DNA of 64,000 nt from Hydrogenophaga sp. BPS33 (GTDB lineage Bacteria; Pseudomonadota; Gammaproteobacteria; Burkholderiales; Burkholderiaceae_C): contig NZ_CP044549.1 in the NCBI RefSeq assembly GCF_009859475.1, positions 4,402,001 through 4,466,000 on the forward strand. Reading direction: 5' to 3'. A program made the translations under genes and the position numbers. How positions within the stretch are numbered: the stretch's first letter is position 1; every line of letters starts with the position of its first letter. Below are positions 9,009 to 16,798 of the stretch, one piece after another. The notes under the pieces are model-generated. The model was not told where the DNA came from, searched no databases, and saw nothing but the letters and a program-made list of their open reading frames with translations.

Positions 9009-9047
9009 GTTGGCTAGCTCCTGCTGTTTGAAAAATGGCTTGTCGAA

Positions 9048-9063
9048 TTGACGTGCACGTCAA
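9048..9063. promoter_or_regulatory. perfect 16-bp palindrome, likely operator of etfBA
   Basis: TTGACGTGCACGTCAA is a perfect inverted repeat located 40-55 bp upstream of the etfB start. In form it resembles the ACGT-containing sites described for regulators of branched-chain amino acid and fatty acid catabolism in proteobacteria (LiuR/LiuQ/FadP-type). That assignment is from memory and is an inference; no such regulator gene is in the window. Confidence 0.65.
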
Positions 9064-9339
9064 CTCAAAGATTGTATGTCGGCGATCTCTGCCCCCCGGA
9101 CCCCCTGCCAAAGCCGGGCGCCACAGGGCATCTTAATCGAACGATCGTGCTTTTTTGATTCACCCGTGGTCCGCCATTCGGCGAAGATTGCACATTGCAA
9201 AACACACATGCACGAAGCAGCGGCCGTTCGGGCAAGTCAATTCTTAATAGATTGTCAAATCGGCTGTGCTTCAATGGAAGCATCGATATATTCGTACAAA
9301 CAATTTCATACTCTTACTCCTTGCCTTACTGTCCCTCCC

Positions 9340-10059
9340 ATGCGCATTGCCGCCGTAGATGACGACCCCGCGCAACTGGATCTGCTCAAAGCTGTCGTCG
9401 TGTCCATGGGCCACGACTGCCATTTGTTCGAAAACGCGAACGCGCTGATGCGCGTGCTGCCGCGCGAAACGTTTGATCTGTTCATCGTGGACTGGGAACT
9501 GCCTGACATTCCCGGACCCGATGTGATCCGTGCCATCCGCGGCATGGCCCTGGCGCCCGTGCCGATCCTCATGATGACCAACCGCAGCGACGAGCGCGAC
9601 ATCATCGAAGGCCTGAGCAGCGGCGCCGACGACTACATGGTGAAGTCCGCCCGCGTCGGCGAACTGTGCGCGCGCATCATGGCCTTGTTGCGCCGGGGCG
9701 GCCACACGCCTCCCCCGTCGGAAATCGCCTGGGGTCCGTACCGCTTCCAGCTCCAGGACCGCCGCGTGTGGCTCGAGGAGGAGGAGATCGTCTCCCTTAC
9801 GACCAAGGAATACGACCTCGCGCTCACGATGTTCCGCAACCTCGGACGCTTGCTGTCGCGCGCGCATCTGATCGAGGGCGTCTGGGGGATGGGCGCGGAC
9901 ATTTCCTCGCGCTCGCTCGATGTCTACATGTCGCATGTGCGCAGCAAGCTGCGCCTGCGCGCCGACACCGGCTACAAACTGGTGTCGGTCTACAACCACG
10001 GGTACCGCCTCGAAGACCTGGCACAGGAGGCCTCTCCCACGGAGCGGCGATCGCCATGA
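9340..10059 (+). CDS. OmpR-family response regulator
   Basis: The 239-residue protein has a receiver domain (MRIAAVDDDPAQLDLLKAVV, phospho-acceptor Asp51 in FIVDWELPD, conserved Lys102 in YMVKSARVGEL). A winged-helix DNA-binding domain (SLTTKEYDLALTMFRNLGRL, SLDVYMSHVRSKLRLRAD, YGYRL-type ending NHGYRLEDL) follows. The ATG at 9340 was chosen over upstream in-frame codons because it places the receiver acid pocket at the correct distance. It is followed after 61 bp by a LysM/FecR protein and a CHASE2 histidine kinase, a conserved-looking trio in which this is the output regulator. A DNA motif with 11-bp phasing at 14234 may be one of its targets. Confidence 0.93.
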   Translation: MRIAAVDDDPAQLDLLKAVVVSMGHDCHLFENANALMRVLPRETFDLFIVDWELPDIPGPDVIRAIRGMALAPVPILMMTNRSDERDIIEGLSSGADDYMVKSARVGELCARIMALLRRGGHTPPPSEIAWGPYRFQLQDRRVWLEEEEIVSLTTKEYDLALTMFRNLGRLLSRAHLIEGVWGMGADISSRSLDVYMSHVRSKLRLRADTGYKLVSVYNHGYRLEDLAQEASPTERRSP

Positions 10060-10120
10060 GCGCCGCACAGCCGCTCCGAAGGCGCTCAGCCCCGCAGTGC
10101 GCAGCGCGTAGGGTAGTCCA

Positions 10121-11803
10121 GTGATCCGCGTCCCGCCTCACCGTTTCTCGGGCCTGCTGGCCCTGGCCCTTCTCGGCGTCGCCCTGCCGGCCCTGGCGCA
10201 ATCGCCGGACCGCATCCATACCGTGCAACCGGGCGACAACCTCTACAGCCTCGCGCAACGCTATCTGGACGACCCCGCCCAATGGCGCGCGCTGCAGCGG
10301 CACAACCAGGTGGCCGACCCGCGCCGGCTGGTGCTGGGTAGCGTATTGCGCATCCCGGCCGCGCTGCTGCGCGCGGAGCCGGCGCCAGCCGAGGTGCTGC
10401 ATGTGGCAGGACAGGCCCGCGTGCGCGGCCAGGCCGCACCGCTCGCGGTGGGCGCTCGGGTGGACGAAGGCGCGCACGTCGATGTGGGGGACGACGGCTT
10501 CGTGACCTTGCGCCTGGCCGATGGCTCGGTCGTGCGCCTGGCCGCAGGCACACAGGTTCAGCTTCGCGAGTTGCGCCACGCGCCCGGCTCGGGGCAGGGG
10601 CAGACCGAACTGCAACTCGAACGCGGCCGTGTCGATGCGACCGCCAAGCCGCAGCGCGCCAAGGGCAGCCGCTTTGAAGTGCGCACGCCATTGGCCGTCG
10701 GGGGGGTGCGCGGCACCACGTTTGGCGTGGCCGTGGGGGAAGGCGGTGCGTTCATCGGCGATGTGCGCGAAGGCGCCATCCAGGTCCGCTCGCTGGCAGC
10801 AGCACAGGAACAGGCGATGGTGCAGGCCGGTGAAGGCGCGCATCTGGCGAACACGCCGGGGTCGCGCTTCTCCGTCATGCCCTTGCTCGCGGCCCCCGAC
10901 CTGTCCGGCCTGCCGGACGTGCTGGAAGACATCTCCATCATCGAGCTTCGCTGGCCGCAGGATGCCCACGCGAGCGCATGGCAGGTGCGCATCGCCAGCG
11001 GTGACGTGGCCGATGGCGTCGTGCGCAATGCGAGCTTCGCGCAACCCCTGGCCCGGTTCACCGCGCTGGACGATGGTGACTACCTGCTGGCCGTGCGCGC
11101 CGTGGACGGCCGGGGCATCCCGGGCCAGGAAGCCGTGCGCCGGGTCGTGGTCAATGCGCGCCCGCAAGCACCGCTGCTGCGCGAGCCGCCGTCCGGCGCC
11201 CGGCCAAGCTCGCCCGACGTGGTCTTGCAATGCACCCAGGGCGATGTGCAGCTGCGCTACCGTTTCCAGGTCGCGCGCGACGCGGCCTTCACCGATCTGG
11301 TCGCGCAGTCCGCCGACCTCGGCACGTGCAGCCACACGGTATCGGTCCCGGTGCCGGGCACCTACTTCTGGCGCGTGGCAGCGGTCGATCGCGATGCCAA
11401 AGGCGCACGTGACCAGGGTCCGTTCAGCGCGCCGCTGTCGTTCCAGCGGGTCGCCCTGCCCCCCGTGCCAGCCGCTCCCCGTCTGCGCAGTGGCGACACC
11501 TCCACCTTGCACATCGTCTGGGGCGCAAGCACTGGCGGCCCATGGCGGCACCAGATCCAGGTGGCGCGCGATGCCGCGTTCGCCCAGTTGGTGGACGAGC
11601 GCCAACTGAGCGAGCCGGTGTACACGCGGGCCATGCCGCCCGCGGGCACGTACCATGTGCGGGTGCGGCAGATCGCCGCCGATGGACTGGAAGGCCGATG
11701 GACCGATCCGCAGCGCTTCGAGGTACACCGCCACATCGCGACCACGGACGCCCAGCCGCTGACCTCATCCGATGGACAGCCCGTGCAACCGGGCGCTCGT
11801 TGA
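10121..11803 (+). CDS. exported LysM and FecR domain protein
   Basis: The 560-residue product starts at a GTG and has a signal peptide (GLLALALLGVALPALAQ, cleavage after about residue 27). A LysM peptidoglycan-binding domain (about residues 32-80, HTVQPGDNLYSLAQRYLDD ... LVLGSVLRIP) follows. Next is a FecR domain (about 95-215, VGARVDEGAHVDVGDDGFVT, VRTPLAVGGVRGTTFGVAVG) and then several beta-rich fibronectin-III-like repeats with periodic YRFQVARDAAFTDLV / HQIQVARDAAFAQLV motifs. It is probably a periplasmic, wall-associated sensor or scaffold. It lies between a response regulator and a CHASE2 kinase; its stop overlaps the kinase start, so it is probably part of that signalling pathway. Confidence 0.88.
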   Translation: MIRVPPHRFSGLLALALLGVALPALAQSPDRIHTVQPGDNLYSLAQRYLDDPAQWRALQRHNQVADPRRLVLGSVLRIPAALLRAEPAPAEVLHVAGQARVRGQAAPLAVGARVDEGAHVDVGDDGFVTLRLADGSVVRLAAGTQVQLRELRHAPGSGQGQTELQLERGRVDATAKPQRAKGSRFEVRTPLAVGGVRGTTFGVAVGEGGAFIGDVREGAIQVRSLAAAQEQAMVQAGEGAHLANTPGSRFSVMPLLAAPDLSGLPDVLEDISIIELRWPQDAHASAWQVRIASGDVADGVVRNASFAQPLARFTALDDGDYLLAVRAVDGRGIPGQEAVRRVVVNARPQAPLLREPPSGARPSSPDVVLQCTQGDVQLRYRFQVARDAAFTDLVAQSADLGTCSHTVSVPVPGTYFWRVAAVDRDAKGARDQGPFSAPLSFQRVALPPVPAAPRLRSGDTSTLHIVWGASTGGPWRHQIQVARDAAFAQLVDERQLSEPVYTRAMPPAGTYHVRVRQIAADGLEGRWTDPQRFEVHRHIATTDAQPLTSSDGQPVQPGAR

Positions 11804-14201
11804 TGCCCGTTTGAACACACAACCGACCGACTCCACACAGTCCCAGTGGCAAGATCCACCCGCACGCGCGCAACGCCCGCGAAAGCGCTGGCTCGAGTGG
11901 GGTCTGCTGGCGGCCGTGTTGCTGGCCCTGGTCGTGGCCTTGAGCAGCTCGCGCACCCTCGAACACATCGACCTCGCGCTCACCGACCAGTTGGCCCGGC
12001 TGAGCCAGCAAGACGTGTCGCCCGACATCGTGATCGTGGCGATCGACGACAAGAGTCTCACCGACATCGGCCGCTGGCCCTGGCGGCGCGCCTTCCATGC
12101 CGCCGTGCTCGACCGCATCACCGCCGCGCAACCACGCGCGGTGGGGCTGGACCTGATCCTCGTCGAGCCCAGCCCATCCGACACGGCCGATGACGCGCTG
12201 CTGGCCGCAGCCATCGCGCGCAACGGCAAAGTGGTGCTGCCCCTGGCGTTGATGGACCAGCAGGGCGCGGGCACGCTCACGCGCATGAAACCGGCGCCCA
12301 TCCTGGCCGAACAGGCGGCCGCGATCGGCCACATCCACCTCGAAATCGACAACGACGGCATCGCGCGCAGCAGCTTCCTGCGCGAAGGCCACGGCTCGGA
12401 ATGGTGGGAGCACTTCGCCGTCGCGCTGCTGCGCGTGGGCGGTGCCACCTTGCCCGAACCTTTGCCCGGCACGCGCGCGCCCGCCCCGCAATACGCCGAC
12501 ACCTGGCAGCGCGACCACTGGCTGCAGATTCCGTTCGCCGGCCCGCCCGGCAGCTTCGAACATGTCTCGTACGTCGACGTGCTCAAGGGCCGGGTGCCGC
12601 CCGAGAAACTCGCCGGCAAGTACGTGCTGGTGGGCGCCACCGCGGCCGGCATGGGAGACGCCTATGCCACGCCCCGCTCGGGCGAAGGCGAGCTGATGGA
12701 CGGCGTGGAAATCGCGGCCAATCTGATGAACACGCTGCTGCAGGGCCAGCGGCTGGAGCGCGCCAACGGGTGGCAGAACGCCTTGTTCTGCGTGGTGCCG
12801 GTGGCCTTCGCGCTGCTGGCGGTGCTGCTGCTGGCACCCACCGCATCGCTGTTGACCTGCGCCGGCCTGTGGGTGCTGACGCTGGCGGGGGCGGCCGTGG
12901 CGCCGTCGCTGGTGGGGCTGCAAGTCGCCCCCATCGCCGGCTTGCTCGGCGTGCTGCTCACCTACCCCTTGTGGGTGTGGCGACGCCTGCGCGCCGCCAT
13001 GGGCTACCTGATCGAAGAGTTCCAGCGCATGGAGACGCGCCGCGAACTGCCCACCATGATGCCCACCGCGCGCTCGGGCGACGTGCTCGACCGCCATATC
13101 GACGCGCTGGAAAACGCGTCGCAGCAGTTGCGCAACCTGAACCGTTTCGTGAGCGAGACGCTCAACAGCCTGCCCGACGCCACGCTCATCGCCGACCCCC
13201 AGGGCCACGTGCTGGTGGCCAACCAGGCGGCCTACCGCTACTTCCACAAGCAAAGCGTGACCCGTTTGCGCTGCGCCCCTTTGAGCGCGTTGCTCGACGG
13301 CGTGCACCGCGTGGGCACGCAAACACCGGTGTTCGATCTGGCCCGATTGCACGGCCCCCCCCAACCCTGGGGCTCGGAGGCGAGCGATGCGTCCGGGCGC
13401 GACCTGCTGGTGCGTTTCGTGCCGTGCTTCAACACCGACGGCACGGCCACGAGCTGGATCGCAAGCCTGGTTGACATCACGCCGATTCGCGAAGCCGAGC
13501 GCCAGCGCGACGTGGCGCTGCGCTTCATCTCGCACGACATGCGTTCGCCCCAGGCTTCCATCCTGGCGCTGCTGGAGTTGCAGCGCCTGCAGCCCGGACA
13601 ACCCATGCCCGCCGAGACCCTGGGGCGCATCGAGCGCCACGCGCGCCGCACCCTGGACCTGGCCGAGGAATTCGTGCAATTGGCCAGGGCCGAGTCCAGC
13701 GCGTACCGCCTGCAGACGGTAAACCTCACCGATCTGCTCGATGAGGCCGTGGACGAAGTGTGGCCGCAGGCACAGGCGCGCCAGGTGCGGCTGGACGTGC
13801 AGCGGCCCGACCAAGCCGCCCTGTGCGAGGCCGACCGCGGCCTGCTGACCCGCGCCATCGTCAATCTGCTGGACAACGCGGTGAAGTACGGCGGCGCGCA
13901 AACGCGCGTGCAATGCGCCGTGCAACACACCCCGGACGGCTGGCAGCTCAGCGTGAGCGACGAGGGACCGGGCATGACGCAGGAACAGCAACACGCGCTG
14001 TTCCAGCAGTTCGCGCGCCTGGAGCCCCACCAGCGCACCACGCGCGGGGTGGGCCTGGGCCTGGTGTTCGTGCGCACCGTGATCGAGCGGCACGGCGCGC
14101 GCATCGGGGTGCGCAGCCAGCCGGGGCATGGCGCCACGTTCCATTTCACGCTCGCGCAGAGCCCGTACCCGGCGCCCGCCGAGCAGGCCGCCCACGGCTG
14201 A
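11772..14201 (+). CDS. CHASE2-domain sensor histidine kinase
   Basis: The 809-residue protein has a first membrane segment (about residues 41-58, LEWGLLAAVLLALVVALSSS) and an extracytoplasmic CHASE2 domain (about 60-330; DIVIVAIDDKSLTDIGRWPW, GKYVLVGATAAGMGD). Further membrane segments follow at about 340-405, then a PAS-like region (about 455-570) and a HisKA domain with His588 in FISHDMRSPQAS. The HATPase domain carries NLLDNAVKYGG, DEGPGM and GVGLGLVFVRTVIERHG. CHASE2 senses an unknown periplasmic signal. The start is uncertain: ATG at 11772 overlaps the previous gene by 32 bp, while TTG at 11811 is an alternative. Partner regulator is probably the gene at 9340. Confidence 0.92.
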   Translation: MDSPCNRALVDARLNTQPTDSTQSQWQDPPARAQRPRKRWLEWGLLAAVLLALVVALSSSRTLEHIDLALTDQLARLSQQDVSPDIVIVAIDDKSLTDIGRWPWRRAFHAAVLDRITAAQPRAVGLDLILVEPSPSDTADDALLAAAIARNGKVVLPLALMDQQGAGTLTRMKPAPILAEQAAAIGHIHLEIDNDGIARSSFLREGHGSEWWEHFAVALLRVGGATLPEPLPGTRAPAPQYADTWQRDHWLQIPFAGPPGSFEHVSYVDVLKGRVPPEKLAGKYVLVGATAAGMGDAYATPRSGEGELMDGVEIAANLMNTLLQGQRLERANGWQNALFCVVPVAFALLAVLLLAPTASLLTCAGLWVLTLAGAAVAPSLVGLQVAPIAGLLGVLLTYPLWVWRRLRAAMGYLIEEFQRMETRRELPTMMPTARSGDVLDRHIDALENASQQLRNLNRFVSETLNSLPDATLIADPQGHVLVANQAAYRYFHKQSVTRLRCAPLSALLDGVHRVGTQTPVFDLARLHGPPQPWGSEASDASGRDLLVRFVPCFNTDGTATSWIASLVDITPIREAERQRDVALRFISHDMRSPQASILALLELQRLQPGQPMPAETLGRIERHARRTLDLAEEFVQLARAESSAYRLQTVNLTDLLDEAVDEVWPQAQARQVRLDVQRPDQAALCEADRGLLTRAIVNLLDNAVKYGGAQTRVQCAVQHTPDGWQLSVSDEGPGMTQEQQHALFQQFARLEPHQRTTRGVGLGLVFVRTVIERHGARIGVRSQPGHGATFHFTLAQSPYPAPAEQAAHG

Positions 14202-14209
14202 ACGTGAAC

Positions 14210-14229
14210 CCTGCCGCACGCGCGGCAGG
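14210..14229 (+). terminator. hairpin after the kinase gene, possible weak terminator
   Basis: CCTGCCG and CGGCAGG form a 7-bp GC-rich stem with a 6-nt loop, 9 bp after the kinase stop. There is no T run behind it, so termination efficiency is doubtful. Confidence 0.4.
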
Positions 14230-14233
14230 CACT

Positions 14234-14285
14234 CTGTTAAGCCACTGTTAAAGCGTTTGAGCCGCGCGGTGCACGCCGCTAACCT
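14234..14285 (+). promoter_or_regulatory. CTGTTAA direct repeat and candidate promoter
   Basis: CTGTTAA occurs at 14234-14240 and again at 14245-14251, exactly 11 bp apart, the phasing typical of tandem sites for OmpR-family regulators. Just downstream TTGAGC (14257-14262) and TAACCT (14280-14285) are separated by 17 bp and could be -35 and -10 boxes for the gene starting at 14321. The repeat is seen directly; linking it to the regulator at 9340 is an inference. Confidence 0.5.
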
Positions 14286-14320
14286 GCCCTCACGTTTTGA
14301 ATCCCCTACGCAGAAGTCCC

Positions 14321-15040
14321 ATGAATGCCTCCCCCGTCGCCAGAACCGAAACCCACCTGCCCAGCACGTGGTGCAGGACGGTCGCGACCGTCTCTGACGC
14401 GCCAGAACCCGCGGGCCGCCCCGACCTCGCACCGCCCGTTCTGACCCACGACGAGTACCGCAGCATGACGACCCCGCGCGACGCCGAGCACCTGATCACC
14501 TCGATGCGCCAGATCGGCGGCGCCGTGCGCATGCTGTTCAGCCGCCAGGAACCCGAGCGCGTGCAAGCGGTGGCGGTCGAACTGGCCGCGGCCACGTCGA
14601 CCCACGCCGGCCTGGACGATCCGGTGCGGGCCTGGGAGCCCGCGCTGCAGACCGATCGCGGCCTGGGCCGCGCGCGGCGCCTGCAGCGCCTCATCCACAG
14701 CCCGGTCTGGCACAGCGAACACCGGACCTCTCGCGCCGACAAGTCGCTCGACAACAGCGCGGCGGACTACCTGTTCACCGCCGTCATGAACCTGCTCCCC
14801 CAGGCGCCCTTGCCGGACGAGCTGCACATCTTTCGCCTGTGGTACATCGCCGCGCGCGCGGTCAACCCGCCGGAGAACGCGCTGCGCCTGTTCGGCGACC
14901 TGCGCGAGTTGCCGCCCCACCAGCAACTGGCCGCCGGCGCGCGCATGCTGTTCACGCTCGAGTCGGGTCTGGCACCCAGGGGCACACCCCGCCACCGACT
15001 GGGCACGCCCCATGGGGTGGCGCTGCCGGCGCGCAAGTGA
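14321..15040 (+). CDS. hypothetical protein
   Basis: A 239-residue cytoplasmic protein I do not recognise. It has no signal peptide or membrane segment. The N-terminal 50 residues are Pro/Ala/Thr rich; the remainder looks helical, with blocks such as AEHLITSMRQIGGAVRMLFS and DELHIFRLWYIAARAV. It begins SPMNASPVARTETHLPSTW; the ATG at 14321 was taken rather than the in-frame TTG at 14297. The long, consistently GC-rich third positions support coding. It sits directly behind the CHASE2 kinase and has its own candidate promoter with an 11-bp-phased repeat, so it may be a target or effector of that system. Confidence 0.6.
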   Translation: MNASPVARTETHLPSTWCRTVATVSDAPEPAGRPDLAPPVLTHDEYRSMTTPRDAEHLITSMRQIGGAVRMLFSRQEPERVQAVAVELAAATSTHAGLDDPVRAWEPALQTDRGLGRARRLQRLIHSPVWHSEHRTSRADKSLDNSAADYLFTAVMNLLPQAPLPDELHIFRLWYIAARAVNPPENALRLFGDLRELPPHQQLAAGARMLFTLESGLAPRGTPRHRLGTPHGVALPARK

Positions 15041-15180
15041 AGCCGCGTTTACCCAACGGCCGCCACCACAGCCATTGACAAACCAGGTGGTCGGCGAATT
15101 CGGGTAAGTCTGGGGATCGCGATGGGGGCGAGTTCCGTATATTGGGCCGCGTCAGCATTCCACCACCACGGAGTCACCGC

Positions 15181-16194
15181 ATGAAAACCCGCCCTGTGTT
15201 CGCTGCCGCCCTGTCCACCGCCGTGCTGTTCTCGGGCGCGGCGTCGGCCCAGACCGTGTTCACCGCCTCCAGCTGGGTGCCGCCTACCCACACGCTGAGC
15301 ATGGCGCAGAAGAGCTGGTGCGACCTGCTGGAGAAGGAAAGCGCGGGGCGCATGAAATGCAACATCCTGCCCAAGGGCGTGGCCGCCGCGCCCGGCACCT
15401 TCGACGCGGTGCGTGACGGCCTGGCCGACATTTCGTACACCGTGGACGGCTACACGCCGGGGCGCTTCATCAACACGCAGGTGGCCGAGTTCCCCTTCCT
15501 GGGCAACAGCGCCACCGCCACCTCGCTGGCCTACCAGCGCATCTACAGCAAGCACTTCGCACCGCTAGGTGAGCACCGCGGCGTGAAGACACTGGCCGTG
15601 TTCACCCACGGCCCCGGCATCATCTTCACCGTCAAGCAGCCGGTGACCAGCGCGGCCGATGCGGCCAAGCTGAAGTTCCGCATCGGCGGGGGCAACATCA
15701 ACGAGCTCTCCAAGGCCATGGGCTGGAACACCACGCTCAAGCCCGCGCCCGAGTCGTTCGAAATGCTCTCCACCGGCGTGATGGACGGCACCTTCTTCCC
15801 CGACGAGTCGGTGGCCTCGTTCAAGCTCAGCATGGTCAAGCACGCCACCACGTTTCCGGGCGGCCTCTACAACACCAGCTTCGTCTTCATGATGAACGAG
15901 GACAAGTACAAGGCGCTGTCCGCGCAGGACAAGGCCGTGGTCGACAAGATCTCCGGCGAGACCGCCACGCGCATCTTCGGCGAGGGTTGGGACCGCGTGG
16001 ATGCCTCCAGCCGCGAACTGCAGAAAACCCAGGGTGTCACGCGCATCGAGGCCAACGCGGCCTTCGTGCAGGCGGTGAAAGACAAGCAGGCCGCGCTCGA
16101 AAACAAGTGGGCCGAAGCCGCACAGGCCAAGGGCCTGAAGGACCCCAAGGCGGTGCTGGCCGAGTTCCGCGCCGAAATCGCGAAGGTGAAGTAA
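15181..16194 (+). CDS. dctP: TRAP transporter solute-binding subunit (DctP family)
   Basis: The 337-residue protein has a signal peptide (MKTRPVFAAALSTAVLFSGA, cleaved near ASA-Q) and the DctP fold: TVFTASSWVPPTHTLSMAQK, GLADISYTVDGYTPGRF, KFRIGGGNINELSKAMG and VMDGTFFPDESVASFKL. TRAP binding proteins deliver organic acids, often carboxylates, to the DctQM permease by a sodium or proton gradient. The ligand cannot be read from the sequence. The ATG at 15181 gives the signal peptide; a strong hairpin follows the gene, then dctQ and dctM. Confidence 0.95.
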   Translation: MKTRPVFAAALSTAVLFSGAASAQTVFTASSWVPPTHTLSMAQKSWCDLLEKESAGRMKCNILPKGVAAAPGTFDAVRDGLADISYTVDGYTPGRFINTQVAEFPFLGNSATATSLAYQRIYSKHFAPLGEHRGVKTLAVFTHGPGIIFTVKQPVTSAADAAKLKFRIGGGNINELSKAMGWNTTLKPAPESFEMLSTGVMDGTFFPDESVASFKLSMVKHATTFPGGLYNTSFVFMMNEDKYKALSAQDKAVVDKISGETATRIFGEGWDRVDASSRELQKTQGVTRIEANAAFVQAVKDKQAALENKWAEAAQAKGLKDPKAVLAEFRAEIAKVK

Positions 16195-16210
16195 ACACGC
16201 CAGGCAGCAG

Positions 16211-16253
16211 GGCCGGCGGGGCAGTCCATCGCGCACTGCCCCGCCGGCCTTTT
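16211..16253 (+). terminator. strong intercistronic hairpin between dctP and dctQ
   Basis: GGCCGGCGGGGCAG (16211-16224) pairs perfectly with CTGCCCCGCCGGCC (16236-16249) over 14 bp, with an 11-nt loop, and is followed by TTTT. It has the form of an intrinsic terminator but lies inside the transporter operon. It probably stabilises the dctP message and limits read-through so that the binding protein exceeds the permease. Confidence 0.8.
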
Positions 16254-16273
16254 CACATCAAGGCGCCCCCTTC

Positions 16274-16798
16274 ATGCTCAAGACACTGGAACGCATCCTG
16301 CTCTGGTCCGCGGGTCTCATGGCCGCCATGGCCCTCTTCGCCATCATGTGGCTCACCCTGGTCGACGTCACCGGCCGGCGCTTCTTCAACCACTCGGTGC
16401 CCGGTGGCCTGGAGCTCACCGAGATCCTCATGGTCATCGTGATTTTCGGCGCGCTGCCCATGGTGTCGTGGCGCAATGAGCACGTGGTGTTCGATTCGCT
16501 CGACAGCTTCCTGCCCGACTGGGTGCGCGACATCCAGGCGCGTGTGGTGCACCTGGTCTGCGCGCTGGGCTTCGGTTTTCTGGGCTACCTCATGACCACC
16601 CGTGCCGACCGCCTGGCCGAGTACGGTGATACCACCGTGCACCTGCAACTCTCCATCGCCCCCGTGGCCTGGATGATGGCCGTCATGCTGGGCGTCACCG
16701 CCCTGGTGCATCTGCTGTTCGTGTTCTTCCCGGTGCCGGTTCCCTCGCCGCACCACCCGCCGCCAGCCCGGTTCGACGACCCGGGGGCCGCACCATGA
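16274..16798 (+). CDS. dctQ: TRAP transporter small permease (DctQ family)
   Basis: The 174-residue membrane protein has four hydrophobic segments (about residues 13-35, 50-68, 92-112 and 131-153), as in DctQ subunits. Conserved-looking motifs include LTLVDVTGRRFFNHSVPGGLE and ELTEILMVIVIFGALPMVSW. It starts 79 bp after dctP, beyond a terminator-like hairpin, and its TGA overlaps the dctM ATG (ATGA), so the two membrane subunits are translationally coupled. Confidence 0.92.
   Translation: MLKTLERILLWSAGLMAAMALFAIMWLTLVDVTGRRFFNHSVPGGLELTEILMVIVIFGALPMVSWRNEHVVFDSLDSFLPDWVRDIQARVVHLVCALGFGFLGYLMTTRADRLAEYGDTTVHLQLSIAPVAWMMAVMLGVTALVHLLFVFFPVPVPSPHHPPPARFDDPGAAP

Noticed and set aside
9076..9339. 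In-frame upstream extension of the response regulator
   Set aside because: The sequence has no receiver-domain character and lies in the divergent promoter region; the ATG at 9340 fits the domain start.
11424..14432. A 1002-codon open frame on the minus strand opposite the FecR protein and kinase genes
   Set aside because: No recognisable motif, Arg/His/Ala-rich, and the plus strand encodes proteins with clear domains.
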